From an uncultured Sphaerochaeta sp. (GTDB lineage: Bacteria; Spirochaetota; Spirochaetia; Sphaerochaetales; Sphaerochaetaceae), in assembly GCF_963677075.1 (NCBI RefSeq), contig NZ_OY781873.1, positions 2,319,715 through 2,383,714 of the forward strand: a DNA stretch of 64,000 nt, read 5' to 3'. Shown here piece after piece: positions 8,766 through 18,140 of this stretch (the first letter of the stretch is position 1; each line of letters opens with the position of its first letter). Made by a program: the position numbers and the translations under genes. The notes below the pieces were generated by a model that worked only from the letters and a program-made list of their open reading frames with translations, ran no database searches and was not told where the DNA came from.

Positions 8766-9608
8766 TCAACCCTTCACAGCGCCAGCAACTACACCACGGA
8801 TGATGTGCTTCTGTGCTGCAAGATAGAAAGCAATGATTGGAACCATGGCCAAGACCAGCATTGCCATCATAGCCCCCATATCGACGGCTCCATAGCCACC
8901 TCTCAGGTACTGGATGGCAACAGGAATCGTCTTGTACTCTGTTCCAATGGTCAGGTAAGGGAGCAGGTAGTCATTCCATATCCACATGGAATTCAGGATG
9001 GCAACCGTGATTGCAGTTGGCTTAAGCATCGGAAAGACAATGAGGAAGTACGTTTTTACAGGCCCTGCCCCATCGATCATGGCAGCCTCTTCAAGGCTAA
9101 GGGGAATACTCTTAATGAATCCACTGAACATGAAGGTTCCCAGTCCTGCACCAAAGCCTACATAGAGCACGATAATGCCGACTGGATTATCGAGATGGAG
9201 TATGTTGGCCGTTTTACTCATCGTAAACATGACCATCTGGAAGGGGACGATCATGGAGAACACCAACAGATAATAGACAAAGTTGGTGAACTTTGTTTTC
9301 ACCCTGGTTATATACCATGCCAGCATGCTCGTAACCAATGAGATACTGATTACGGAGAAAACAGTGATGAACAGTGAATAGCCGAATGCATCAAAGAACT
9401 TTATCTTCTCTGATCCTGTAATGTAGTTCTCCCCTCCTGCATAGGTATCAGGATTGGGAAAGGAGAATGGTTCATTGGAAATGAACAGCTTTGATTTAAA
9501 AGAGTTCATCAATACAATCAAGATTGGTGAGATGAACAGAATAGCAAGGAGGGAAAGCAGGATGATTAAACCATAGTTGATCCGTTTCTCTTTGGCTTGT
9601 AGGTTCAT
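8766..9608 (-). CDS. Carbohydrate ABC transporter permease (MalG type)
   Basis: This 280-residue protein has six predicted membrane segments. The EAA loop (SIPLSLEEAAMIDGAGPVKTYFLIVFPMLKP, about residues 165-195) contacts the ATPase. The C-terminus IIRGVVAGAVKG is the standard ending of MalG-like permeases. It overlaps the preceding permease by 4 bases (ATGA), indicating translational coupling. No ATPase gene is in the operon, so a shared MsmX/MsiK-like ATPase encoded elsewhere must energise it. That is common in CUT1 systems. Confidence 0.93.
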   Translation of the reverse strand: MNLQAKEKRINYGLIILLSLLAILFISPILIVLMNSFKSKLFISNEPFSFPNPDTYAGGENYITGSEKIKFFDAFGYSLFITVFSVISISLVTSMLAWYITRVKTKFTNFVYYLLVFSMIVPFQMVMFTMSKTANILHLDNPVGIIVLYVGFGAGLGTFMFSGFIKSIPLSLEEAAMIDGAGPVKTYFLIVFPMLKPTAITVAILNSMWIWNDYLLPYLTIGTEYKTIPVAIQYLRGGYGAVDMGAMMAMLVLAMVPIIAFYLAAQKHIIRGVVAGAVKG

Positions 9609-10447
9609 GCCTCTACCTCCTTGTTACGGGTAAGACGAAGCTGGCTTAGGGCAATGATCGCAACCAAGATGGTGAAGAGCACTGCTTTTGCCTGACCTAC
9701 CCCTTCGAAGCCACTGCGGCCATAGAAGGTGTTGAAGATGTTGAGAGCCAACATCTCTGTCTGCTTTCCAGGAGCACCAGCTGTGAGAGCAAGGTTCTGG
9801 TCAAACAACTTGAATCCGTTCGTAAGGGTTAGGAAACTACAAATGGTAATTGATGGCATGATCGAGGGAAGGATGACTGAACGCAACATGGTCCATCTTC
9901 CGGCTCCATCAATCTGTGCTGCTTCAATGAGATCATGGGAGATATTCTGAATACCGGCAATATATATGACCATCATGTATCCGATATTCTGCCAATTCAT
10001 CAGGACAACCAAACCCCAGAATCCATATTTTGGATCACTGACGATGGTAACCCCCTGCCTGAGAAGAATACCATTGATGATTACCTGCCAGATCCAACCA
10101 AGAACAATGCCTCCTATCAGGTTAGGCATAAAGAATACCGTTCTGAAAAGGTTTGTTCCCTTGATACCTCTGGTAAGCAACATTGCTAGTGCAAACGCTC
10201 CAAGGTTGATGGTAATGACTGAAACCACCGTAAAACGGACCGTGAACCATAGTGCGCTGATGAACTCCTTGTCAATGAAGATGTTTCGGTAGTTTTCCAA
10301 GCCATTGAAGGTTGCATTTGTTACGGTACTGAACTTGAAAAAGGAAAGAACCACCCCCATAACCATTGGGATCAGAAACGCAATAGCGAAGCAGATCAGA
10401 CCTGGAAGCGCAAATAAAGCAAAATATTTCTGTATGGACTTTTGCAT
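9605..10447 (-). CDS. Carbohydrate ABC transporter permease (MalF type)
   Basis: This 280-residue permease has six membrane segments. Its EAA loop (ISHDLIEAAQIDGAGRWTMLRSVILPSIMP, about residues 168-197) is followed by the typical FKLFDQNLALTAGAPG. It pairs with the overlapping MalG-type gene. It is separated from the binding-protein gene by an 83-base gap holding a hairpin that probably lowers its expression relative to the binding protein. The family is CUT1 and the substrate is inferred from malQ. Confidence 0.93.
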   Translation of the reverse strand: MQKSIQKYFALFALPGLICFAIAFLIPMVMGVVLSFFKFSTVTNATFNGLENYRNIFIDKEFISALWFTVRFTVVSVITINLGAFALAMLLTRGIKGTNLFRTVFFMPNLIGGIVLGWIWQVIINGILLRQGVTIVSDPKYGFWGLVVLMNWQNIGYMMVIYIAGIQNISHDLIEAAQIDGAGRWTMLRSVILPSIMPSITICSFLTLTNGFKLFDQNLALTAGAPGKQTEMLALNIFNTFYGRSGFEGVGQAKAVLFTILVAIIALSQLRLTRNKEVEA

Positions 10448-10473
10448 GAGGGACTCCCTTGTAAAACAGGTAA

Positions 10474-10504
10474 ACCGCCTTGCCTTCCAATGAAGGTAGG
10501 CGGT
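10474..10504 (-). terminator. Intercistronic hairpin between binding protein and permease genes
   Basis: The outer stem ACCGCCT/AGGCGGT and inner stem CCTTC/GAAGG are separated by a small internal loop around a 4-base loop. Its place directly after the binding-protein gene is typical of a partial terminator or mRNA stabiliser that keeps binding protein in excess. Confidence 0.6.
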
Positions 10505-10530
10505 CTATCCTGACATGTTTTCTACGAAAA

Positions 10531-11874
10531 TTAGTTGGTCAAGTCGTACTCAGTCTTCCAAGCATCGACAGCAACCCTCTCAACCTCGTTCCAATTCATC
10601 CTACCAACGCTGTACTCAGCAAGAGCTGCGCCGAACTTGTTCTTCCACTCCTCGCTGGGGATGATGGAGAATGCCCAAGGAACAGAATTGACACCAGGCT
10701 TGTTCATCCAGCGGATAACTTCCTTGGCCAATGGATCGGTAGGAAGCTCGCTATCCTTGAAGGAGTTGAACGGTGTAATGAACATCAGGTCATTCTTTAC
10801 GAACTGCTTGCCTGTTTCGCTGGCAAAAAGCCATGTGAGGAACTGGTCAGCCATTTCCTGCTGTTCTGCACTCACATTGCTGTTGATACAGAGATAGTTT
10901 TCTGTTCCAACGTTCAATCCTGCATTCTCCTCACCTTCAATCCCGGTGTAGATGGGCAGGAACTTGATGTCGGAATCAGCAACCTTGTTACCCTTGACAC
11001 CAAGGATCTGACTGGCACCCCAGTTGCCATTCTGTACCATGGCAGCCTGGCCAAGTGCAAACTCCGCCATTGAATCATCAACACTCTTGCTTCCAAGCAG
11101 GCCAGGAGCAGTGGTGCTGTTGTTCAAATAGAGATCCCAGATGTTCTTCATGTTTTCACTGTAGGTGAATTCAAGTTCAGGAACGCTCGATCCAGCAGGA
11201 ATATCCCTTGCAACCATCTCAAAATGGAGAGGAACGTTTACCAAGTGAGTCTGCCATCTCCACTGATTACCTGCAGACAGGCTGGTGGAAGCGAAAACAC
11301 CCTTGATACCCAAGGCATCCTTATGCTTGGTCATATCCTCAACGACTGCCTTGAGGGTTGCAAAGTTGTTGATCTCATCTGCACTGGAGATGGATACAGC
11401 CTTGCCAGAAAGGGCAAAGTATTTTCTCATGATTGCATCGTTGTAGATAATTCCATAGCCTTCTACGGCATACGGGATGGCCAGGACCTTCTCACCATCA
11501 GTAAGAGCCATTGACTTGTCACTGAGAATTTTGTAGTACCCAGTGTCACGAAGGTCAGCGGTATAACTCTTGCTCTCTCTCAATCCTACAGGTCCATTGG
11601 TCTGGAAAATTACCGGAGGATTGCTTTTTGCAATTTCACTCTTGAGTGTCTGAGCATAGGTACCACTTGCCGCAGTAACGACCTTCAGCTTGATTCCCGT
11701 CTCCTCCTCAAAAGCAGGTGCAATCTTGGATTCGTACACATCAGCAATTTCTGGCTTGAAGTTCAAGAAATACACTTCCTTGGCGGGAGCAGCTTCCTGG
11801 GCACCGGCTGCAAATACAAGTGAACCCATTGCCATCATGACAATCAAAAAGGCAATAAACAGATGTTTTTTCAT
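10531..11874 (-). CDS. Extracellular sugar-binding protein of ABC transporter (COG1653 type)
   Basis: The protein is 447 residues from the chosen ATG at 11874, which has AAGGAG nine bases upstream. A start further out at 11907 lacks this and would place residues before the signal peptide. The signal peptide (MKKHLFIAFLIVMMAMGSLVF) ends at AAGAQEA and lacks a lipobox cysteine. The mature part shows the family 1 solute-binding pattern: KIAPAFEEETGIKLKVV, PYAVEGYGIIYN and MAEFALGQAAMVQNGNW. It is the first gene of the operon with two permeases and malQ, so it probably binds maltodextrins. That assignment is inferred from context. Confidence 0.92.
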   Translation of the reverse strand: MKKHLFIAFLIVMMAMGSLVFAAGAQEAAPAKEVYFLNFKPEIADVYESKIAPAFEEETGIKLKVVTAASGTYAQTLKSEIAKSNPPVIFQTNGPVGLRESKSYTADLRDTGYYKILSDKSMALTDGEKVLAIPYAVEGYGIIYNDAIMRKYFALSGKAVSISSADEINNFATLKAVVEDMTKHKDALGIKGVFASTSLSAGNQWRWQTHLVNVPLHFEMVARDIPAGSSVPELEFTYSENMKNIWDLYLNNSTTAPGLLGSKSVDDSMAEFALGQAAMVQNGNWGASQILGVKGNKVADSDIKFLPIYTGIEGEENAGLNVGTENYLCINSNVSAEQQEMADQFLTWLFASETGKQFVKNDLMFITPFNSFKDSELPTDPLAKEVIRWMNKPGVNSVPWAFSIIPSEEWKNKFGAALAEYSVGRMNWNEVERVAVDAWKTEYDLTN

Positions 11875-11950
11875 TGATTCATTCTCCTTTGGTGTTACCG
11901 TAATCATTGGGGAGAAACATTTCTCCCATCATTTTCTTTGGTACTCCTTT

Positions 11951-11979
11951 ATACTAAACCGGTTTTATAAACCGGTCAA
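11951..11979 (-). promoter_or_regulatory. Promoter with two embedded LacI-type operator sites for the maltodextrin operon
   Basis: Read on the minus strand, TTGACC (11979-11974) and TAGTAT (11956-11951) are separated by 17 bases. AAACCGGTTT at 11956-11965 is a perfect palindrome matching the LacI-family core AA-n-CG-n-TT. A second copy, AAACCGGT, lies at 11969-11976, 13 bases away. The sites cover the -35 element and the spacer, so binding would block polymerase. The cognate repressor is not in this window. Confidence 0.65.
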
Positions 11980-12173
11980 CTTAATTCGTATATAACTTTC
12001 AGTAGTATATTATTTCTCATAGTACTACCCTTTTCATGTATTCTGTTCTACCGATAACAGAACCAATCTCAAAGAAACAAAGCGTTCACTTGTATTCAAG
12101 ATTATTATTTGAGAGACAAGAGGAGTTATATTTTTAGTACATTGGTAATAATAAAGGGTTTGTCTGTTTTTCC

Positions 12174-13232
12174 TCAGTTGGTGAACACCTCTACTCGGTT
12201 TCTCCCCATCTCCTTGGCACGATAGAGGGCCTTATCAACCTGACGGAATATCTTGACCTCGGAATCGTCAGGAAGTACGGGAGAGACCCCGAAACTGGCG
12301 GTAATCTTTCCCACCTGTTCAAATACGTGGTTCTCAATGTTCTCTCGTAATGATTCTGCGAGAGCCTTTCCATCACGCTTGGTAAGAATGAGAAACTCCT
12401 CCCCTCCCCAACGCGCAAGTGATTCATCTTCCAGCAGTTGGTCTTTTACTAAAGCAGAGATTTCTTTCAGGAGAAGATCCCCCCGTTGATGACCAAAGGT
12501 ATCGTTGACCAGTTTGAAATGATCCAGATCAAAGAGGATAAGTGCAGATACTGCAGTACCACCTTTCTTGTTCTTCAATAGCTCTGAAATTATGCTGTCT
12601 ATCTTGCGTCTGTTGAGTAATCCGGTCAGTGCATCCTGTTCACTGAGCATACGCAGTTGTTGGTTTTGTTCTTCAATAAGCCTGATATGCTTCTGTTCCT
12701 GTCTATAATAACGATAGTTAAGCGCTGAAACAGTCCAGGCAATTCCATTGTTTATGACAAAATCGGTACGAAAAGGAACATTGTTTGCAAGCAGTGAATG
12801 CGAGTTCACCATAACAATCGAGGCAATGGTAAACGTACCATAAAGAATACCAGACTGGACATAATCCAGAAGAAAGAAGACAGCTCCGCCATAGATGAAC
12901 GCTAGATAAAGCGTGGGAATATTCAAGAGGATTCCTTTATTTGCAAACATCCTATTGAGAGCAATAACCATGCCAAGCGCAAGGGGCAGCATTTCAAAAA
13001 ATGGATAACCCATTCCAGAGATGGTTTCTTTAGGCTTGCTTATCACAAGGCTGATGAGACAGAGAAATGAAATAAGAAAGGCACTGAGGAAGTACTGGGC
13101 TCTCACAGGAGTACCTGGCTGTATTAAAAATATACCATAGAGCAACTGTTCTACAGCAAGCAATGCTGAGATTATTCTGGTAGCTTTCAAGTTTCTGATG
13201 AAACGTTTGGTTCTCTGGTCGAAGGGAGTCAT
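12174..13232 (-). CDS. Membrane-bound diguanylate cyclase (GGDEF)
   Basis: This 352-residue protein has five to six hydrophobic segments in residues 15-175 and a short coiled stretch (HIRLIEEQNQQLRMLSEQD). A GGDEF domain follows, with the DALTGLLNRRKID start and the active-site variant RWGGEEFLIL near residue 275. GGEEF is a functional signature, and the LFDLDHFKLVNDTFGH metal loop is intact, so active c-di-GMP synthesis is expected. The RxxD inhibitory site five residues before GGEEF is absent (LEDE instead). It is monocistronic, between two sugar ABC operons. Confidence 0.93.
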   Translation of the reverse strand: MTPFDQRTKRFIRNLKATRIISALLAVEQLLYGIFLIQPGTPVRAQYFLSAFLISFLCLISLVISKPKETISGMGYPFFEMLPLALGMVIALNRMFANKGILLNIPTLYLAFIYGGAVFFLLDYVQSGILYGTFTIASIVMVNSHSLLANNVPFRTDFVINNGIAWTVSALNYRYYRQEQKHIRLIEEQNQQLRMLSEQDALTGLLNRRKIDSIISELLKNKKGGTAVSALILFDLDHFKLVNDTFGHQRGDLLLKEISALVKDQLLEDESLARWGGEEFLILTKRDGKALAESLRENIENHVFEQVGKITASFGVSPVLPDDSEVKIFRQVDKALYRAKEMGRNRVEVFTN

Positions 13233-13363
13233 AAACTCATATATACCCTATTTCCTCCCACACGTCAGCTAAAAAGATCGACCAATGGTGATTATCTTAG
13301 TGAAAATTGCAGAAAACAGGAGAGAGACCGAATAGTCCCTCCCCTATTGGTAAAAGCAAGAGA

Positions 13364-14641
13364 TTACTTGTTGATCAGACGAACCAACAAATCATGAATC
13401 TGCTTGCCACCCTCTGCAGCTGAAATTTCACCAAAGGCAACTCTCTGATAAATCAGAAAGAGTGTGCTATTGAACTCAGTGTCATTGGGCACATGGTCTG
13501 TCTCTGCTGAGGAGTGGGGACCTGCAACCTGCATGTAATCAAGAACTTTCTGATCTGCTGGGGTTGCTGCACCAGCTGCACGAGCAGTAGCTGAAGCGCT
13601 TGCTCCCCTGTTGCTTCCAAGAATCAAAGCTGCATCAGGATCATTGACCAAGAAGTTGATAAACTTCACCGTTTCTTCCGGATTCTTTGAATCCTTGTTT
13701 ACGGTATAGAACTGACTAGGAGCTTGCCAAAGAGCCTTGGTGGCTGCAGCGCCTGGAAACTCCATGAGCTCAAGCTCATCGGTTGTTGCTGCTTGATACC
13801 CACCAAGTTGGTTGGTATAGAGATACCCAATGGCTACCTTTCCAGCAATCAAGGCAGAGGAGTCTGCATTGTTCTCTGCAAAACCAGCGGCTACATCAGG
13901 GGGCGGTACCAGACCATTCTTACGATAATCAGCGAACAGCTCAAGGTACTTCTGAGCATCATAAGCTGTTACATCAGTACTGGAAGAAGCTGCATCATAG
14001 AGAGGAGTACCATTATATCGGGTCCAGTATCCAAATGGTGTGGAATTGGTAGACATAACACCAATATCCTGCATTGGATAAACACCACGAGGCAGTTTGC
14101 TCTTGAGCAATACCAAATAGTCACGGAACTCATCGTACGTCAAAGATCTCTTTGGAAGAGGAACCCCTGCTCTCTCAATCATGGACTTGTTATAAACCAA
14201 TGCCGGCATCGTAACACCAGTAGAGACGCCAAGAAGCTTCCCATCAATGGTACCACTAGCAACAGCACTTGGGTCGATAACTGCAGTATCCAACAAGGTT
14301 CCAGCATACTGATCCAATGGGAGAAGCACATCCGCATAGTCGTAAATGTTTCCACCCATCTGGATAATATCAGGACCATTTCCACCTGCAAGCTGTGTAT
14401 CTACTTTTACAAAGTGATCACCAGCTCCACCGGAAACCTCAGGGTTTACCTTGACTCCTGGATTTCGGCTCTCGTACAGATCAATGGCTTCCTGACTGAT
14501 GGTGACTCTCTCTCCACTGCCCCAATAGGCCCAGCGGACAGTAGTCTCCCCAGTCTCTGCTGCTTGTTCCTTGGTGCCTGCACCAAAAACCAATGAAGCA
14601 CTCAGTAAAACGAAAAGCAAAACCAATAAGGTCTTTTTCAT
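13364..14641 (-). CDS. Extracellular sugar-binding protein of ABC transporter
   Basis: The protein is 425 residues. An AGGAGG ribosome site precedes the ATG. The signal peptide (MKKTLLVLLFVLLSASLVFG) ends at AGTKEQ and lacks a lipobox cysteine. The family 1 binding-protein core includes LYESRNPGVKVNPEVSG, GNGPDIIQMGG, MPALVYNKSMIERAG and AGKVAIGYLYTNQ. It is the last gene of an operon whose two permeases lie upstream. Because the first permease is disrupted, this intact protein probably no longer serves a working transporter unless another permease substitutes. The substrate is unknown. Confidence 0.9.
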   Translation of the reverse strand: MKKTLLVLLFVLLSASLVFGAGTKEQAAETGETTVRWAYWGSGERVTISQEAIDLYESRNPGVKVNPEVSGGAGDHFVKVDTQLAGGNGPDIIQMGGNIYDYADVLLPLDQYAGTLLDTAVIDPSAVASGTIDGKLLGVSTGVTMPALVYNKSMIERAGVPLPKRSLTYDEFRDYLVLLKSKLPRGVYPMQDIGVMSTNSTPFGYWTRYNGTPLYDAASSSTDVTAYDAQKYLELFADYRKNGLVPPPDVAAGFAENNADSSALIAGKVAIGYLYTNQLGGYQAATTDELELMEFPGAAATKALWQAPSQFYTVNKDSKNPEETVKFINFLVNDPDAALILGSNRGASASATARAAGAATPADQKVLDYMQVAGPHSSAETDHVPNDTEFNSTLFLIYQRVAFGEISAAEGGKQIHDLLVRLINK

Positions 14642-14669
14642 AGAAACCTCCTATGTTTCTGGGATGCTA

Positions 14670-15515
14670 TCATCCCTTGATACCAGTAGTAGCGATACCT
14701 CTGACAAAATACTTCTGCAAGGAGAAAAACAAAATGAATGCAGGAATGAGCGAAAGCACAGACATAGCAAACATCGGCCCCCAGGAAGACATGCCAGAAG
14801 CGTCCAAAAACAGTCTCAGTCCCATGGGGACAGTATATTTATCAGGACTGGTCAAGTAGAGCAACTGGTTGAAGAAATCGTCCCAAGTCCATAAGAATGA
14901 AAATAATAACGTTGTAATCAAGGCGGGTAACGTGAGCGGCATGATAATCCTTGTATAGATACCGAACTTACTGCATCCATCGATAACCGCACTTTCGTCA
15001 ATATCCTTTGGTAATCCTCTGATGAACTGTACCAACAGGAAGATAAAGAATGCATCAGTAGCAAAGAACTTCGGTACCACAATAGGCAAGAACGTGTTAA
15101 TCCAACCAAAGTTGCGAAACATGATATAACGAGGAATTGTTGTAACATGGGATGGCAACATCAGGGTAATCATCATAAGTGCAAACCAGTACTTCTTCCC
15201 AGCAAACTTCAGTCTGGCGAATGCATAGGCTGTCAACGAACAGAACATTGCGTTGGCTAAAGCACTGAGTAAGCAGATGGTAAAGGAGTTCTTGAAGAAG
15301 GTATCAAATCCTACGATACCTATGCCGTTCCACCCAACTGGATAGTTTTCAGTGGTGAATTCCTTAGGCCAAAGGGATGGATCGGTAAAGATCATATTGC
15401 TTGGCTTAAACGAGGCCCCGACCAACCAGAGGATCGGATAAAGCATACTTACCCCAAGGACGATGATGAATGCATTCAGCAGCAGCCTGTTGATTTTTTC
15501 TTTTCTCTTCAGCAT
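14670..15515 (-). CDS. Carbohydrate ABC transporter permease (MalG type)
   Basis: This 281-residue protein has six membrane segments and an EAA loop (GLPKDIDESAVIDGCSKFGIYTRIIMPLTLP, about residues 168-198). The C-terminus KYFVRGIATTGIKG is typical. The ribosome site GGGGAG overlaps the end of the preceding permease gene, so it would normally be translationally coupled to it. It is intact, but its heterodimer partner upstream is a pseudogene and the insertion sequence lies between it and the operon promoter. Function is therefore doubtful. Confidence 0.9.
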   Translation of the reverse strand: MLKRKEKINRLLLNAFIIVLGVSMLYPILWLVGASFKPSNMIFTDPSLWPKEFTTENYPVGWNGIGIVGFDTFFKNSFTICLLSALANAMFCSLTAYAFARLKFAGKKYWFALMMITLMLPSHVTTIPRYIMFRNFGWINTFLPIVVPKFFATDAFFIFLLVQFIRGLPKDIDESAVIDGCSKFGIYTRIIMPLTLPALITTLLFSFLWTWDDFFNQLLYLTSPDKYTVPMGLRLFLDASGMSSWGPMFAMSVLSLIPAFILFFSLQKYFVRGIATTGIKG

Positions 15516-15518
15516 ACC

Positions 15519-16344
15519 CTACTCCCCTGTTCCATAGGATACCAAGGCACCCGAGAATCTGAACGAAAGTGCAGTAAGCCCAGCAATAATAATAAGCAAG
15601 ACCCAAGCCATTGCCGCGGCATATCCCATTTCAGCAAACCCAAATCCCTTGATATACAGATACAGGCTGTAGAACATCGTTGAGTCAAGAGGACCTCCCG
15701 AACCTCCGCTAACAATAAAGGCTTGGGTAAATGATTGAAATGCGCTGATCATTTACATGACAAAATTGAAGAAGATGATAGGTGAGAGTGAAGGAAGTGT
15801 AATGGCGAAGAACTGCCGAATCTTCCCTGCCCCATCAACGCTGGAGGCCTCGTAGAACTCCCTGGGAATTTGTTGCAAGCCTGCTAGGAATATGATCATG
15901 GGTGAACCAAACTGCCAAATTGCAAGAAGAATCAAGGTATAGAGTGCATACTTTGGATTCGATATCCAGGCAGGAAGCATCTCAAGTCCCAGTGTTCTTT
16001 CCAGAATCATGTTCAACACCCCGTCTCCAGCAAAAAGTCGTCTCCACAGGACTGCTATGGCGACACTTCCACCCAAGAGGGTTGGAATATAGTAGAGCGC
16101 ACGGTAGAGCGGAATCAACTTGAGCTTTTTGTTCATAAGCATGGCAACAGCCAATGCGAACACCAACTTCAAGGGCACGGAGATGAATACAAACTTGAAT
16201 GTAACGATCATCGAATTTACGAAGCGATCGTCACGAGGAAGTATATCGGTTCCAGCAAACATGACCAGATAATTCCTCAGCCCAATCCATTCAGGAGGTG
16301 TGCGGATATTGAACTGGGTAAATGAAAGATAGAGTGAGTAACAC
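15519..16344 (-). pseudogene. Sugar ABC permease (MalF type), 3' portion, cut by IS and an in-frame stop
   Basis: This stretch encodes most of a MalF-type permease from YSLYLSFTQFNIRTPPEW to VSYGTGE, including the EAA loop (IPREFYEASSVDGAGKIRQFFAITLPSLSP). Two lesions are visible here. The insertion sequence abuts codon CYS-TYR-SER near the N-terminus at 16344. A TAA at 15753-15755 falls in frame where relatives have glutamine (FNFVM-stop-MISAFQSFTQAF), consistent with CAA to TAA. The 5' remnant lies at 18141-18249. Both flanks and the 5-bp duplication show that the pieces were once one gene. Confidence 0.92.
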
Positions 16345-18140
16345 ACTCAAATTCCCGTCTCAGTTGTAACTAGGATTTGAATAATTCTTTTAAATAGTTG
16401 CAGATAATGGCAGAAAGTACGTGACAAAAGCATCAAACATAGATATAATTGTATCTATGAAAGATGCCAATGCAAAACCGATGAAAATCATCCGTGTCAC
16501 CAACAAGAAGAACGGTGTCACCTACCTTTACGAGGACCAGGCCTTCTGGAACAGCGAGAAGATGCGCGGCGAGCACAAGCGCAAGTGTATCGGCCGCCTC
16601 GGGCCTGACGGAAGCGAGATATACAACGATTTCTACTTGGCCAGGGAGGAAGCCGTCAAGGCCGAGAATCCGCTTGTCTCGAAAACCACCCTGATGGGAC
16701 AGAACCTCATCCTGGACAAGGTGGTCAAGGACGTCGGCATCAAGGGGGTACTCAAGGAAGCATTCGGACCCTATGACGCCGATGCCATCCTCCAGCTTGC
16801 AAGGTACAGCGTCTGCGAGGGAAAGGCCCTCAGCAGAGCCGAGGACTGGCTGAATGACCGCGGCTTCAACGGCAGGGCCCTTTGCTCGCAGCGCATCAGC
16901 GAGCTGCTTGCCTCCCTGTCCGATGACAGGCGCAACACCTTCTTCAAGCTTTGGATCAACAAGCAGGCGAAGAAAAAGGCACTGTTGTTCGATATAACCT
17001 CGATTTCGTCCTATGGGAAAAACAATACCTATGTGGAACGAGGGTACAACCGGGACCACGAGAACCTGAGACAGATCAATCTAGGACTGCTCAGTGCACA
17101 CTCGTCGAACGTCCCTCTCTGGTATTCGGAGCTGCCCGGAAGCATGGCGGACTCCATCGTGCTTGCCCATGTGCTGGGCAGCCTGGAAAAGCTCGATGTG
17201 AAGGACATCAACCTGGTGGGGGACCGGGGGTTCTACAGCGAGGCGAACCTCAGGAACATAGCAGGGAAGGGGCAAAAGTTCACCATCCCCGTACCCTCCA
17301 GCCTCAAGTGGCAGAAAGAATTGATCGACAAGGTCAGGGACTCAATCCGGAGACCCGCCAACATCATCCGCAATCCCGAGGACGACAAGTCCTACATCTA
17401 TGGCCTCACCGACTACAAGACCGAGTCCTACGGCAGGACCTGGAGGCATGTCTACTTCGACCCCGTCAGGAAGGAGCAGGACATCGCATCGCTGATGCTC
17501 AAGCTGAGAAAGTGTGAGGAGGAGCTTGCAAGCGGGGATACCTTCGAGAAGCACAAGAACCTGTACGACACCTACTTCACTGTCAAGGAGACCCCCAAGA
17601 GGGGAAGGAAAGTCAGCCTGAACGAACAGGCCGTCAATGCCTACATCAACGGCTACAGCGGGTTCTGGATCATCCTCACCAATGCGGAGAAAGATGCATC
17701 GAAGGCCCTGGGACACTACAACCGCAGGTGCGACATCGAGTTCCACTTCGACGACATGAAGAACCTGTTGGACTGCAACAGGCTCAATGTCCATGGTGAG
17801 AAAACCATGAAAGGGAGGCTGTTCGTCAACTTCATCACCCTCATCCTGCTCAATGAGCTGAGAGGCAAGGTCTCGGCCATCAAGCCCAGGGACAGGAAGT
17901 ATTGGGATTCGAGGGACATGTTGAACAAGGTGGCAACCTATTCCAGAATCCACTTCACCGGCACCTACAAGGACCTGTGGACGGTGCCGACCAAGGCACA
18001 GAGGCTGGTCTTCGACCTCCTGAAGATAGAGTACCATTGGAAGGGAGAGACAATGAATGTCGAGGAGCTCAACAAGGCTATAGATGATGATGAACAGGAA
18101 GGCGAGGAGACCTAGGTATAATTAGGTCGGGAATTTGAGT
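16345..18140 (+). mobile_element. IS4-superfamily (IS1634-like) insertion sequence, 1796 bp
   Basis: Both ends carry the terminal inverted repeat ACTCAAATTCCCG (13 bp perfect); over 30 bp, 24 positions match. The element is flanked by the direct repeat AACAC (16340-16344 and 18141-18145), a 5-bp target duplication. Removing the element and one repeat restores an open frame across the disrupted permease, so the boundaries are secure. One transposase gene fills it. The element is visibly richer in G and C, especially at third positions, than its neighbours, which suggests recent arrival from another genome. Confidence 0.95.
16421..18115 (+). CDS. IS1634-like DDE transposase
   Basis: The protein is up to 564 residues. 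The DDE residues are visible: first Asp in LLFDITSIS (residue 191), second in LVGDRGFYS (residue 268), and Glu 440 inside a perfect Y-(2)-R-(3)-E-(6)-K signature (YNRRCDIEFHFDDMK), the hallmark of the IS4 superfamily. The long form and the terminal repeats fit the IS1634 group. The start is uncertain: GTG 16421 gives the longest form, but ATG 16457 or ATG 16481 (MKIIRVTNKKNG) are plausible and none has a clear ribosome site. The frame is intact, so the element may still be active. Confidence 0.93.
   Translation: MTKASNIDIIVSMKDANAKPMKIIRVTNKKNGVTYLYEDQAFWNSEKMRGEHKRKCIGRLGPDGSEIYNDFYLAREEAVKAENPLVSKTTLMGQNLILDKVVKDVGIKGVLKEAFGPYDADAILQLARYSVCEGKALSRAEDWLNDRGFNGRALCSQRISELLASLSDDRRNTFFKLWINKQAKKKALLFDITSISSYGKNNTYVERGYNRDHENLRQINLGLLSAHSSNVPLWYSELPGSMADSIVLAHVLGSLEKLDVKDINLVGDRGFYSEANLRNIAGKGQKFTIPVPSSLKWQKELIDKVRDSIRRPANIIRNPEDDKSYIYGLTDYKTESYGRTWRHVYFDPVRKEQDIASLMLKLRKCEEELASGDTFEKHKNLYDTYFTVKETPKRGRKVSLNEQAVNAYINGYSGFWIILTNAEKDASKALGHYNRRCDIEFHFDDMKNLLDCNRLNVHGEKTMKGRLFVNFITLILLNELRGKVSAIKPRDRKYWDSRDMLNKVATYSRIHFTGTYKDLWTVPTKAQRLVFDLLKIEYHWKGETMNVEELNKAIDDDEQEGEET

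Noticed and set aside
13724..14596. 290-codon plus-strand frame opposite a sugar-binding protein gene
   Set aside because: Shadow of a well-supported gene; the product is rich in Ser, Ile and Cys with no coherent fold.
15753..16346. A 197-residue permease as an intact short gene
   Set aside because: It starts inside a membrane segment at the IS junction and stops before the last two segments; the rest of the gene is on both sides.
17342..18037. Minus-strand frame of 231 codons inside the IS
   Set aside because: Antisense to the transposase; high GC of the element leaves long chance frames.
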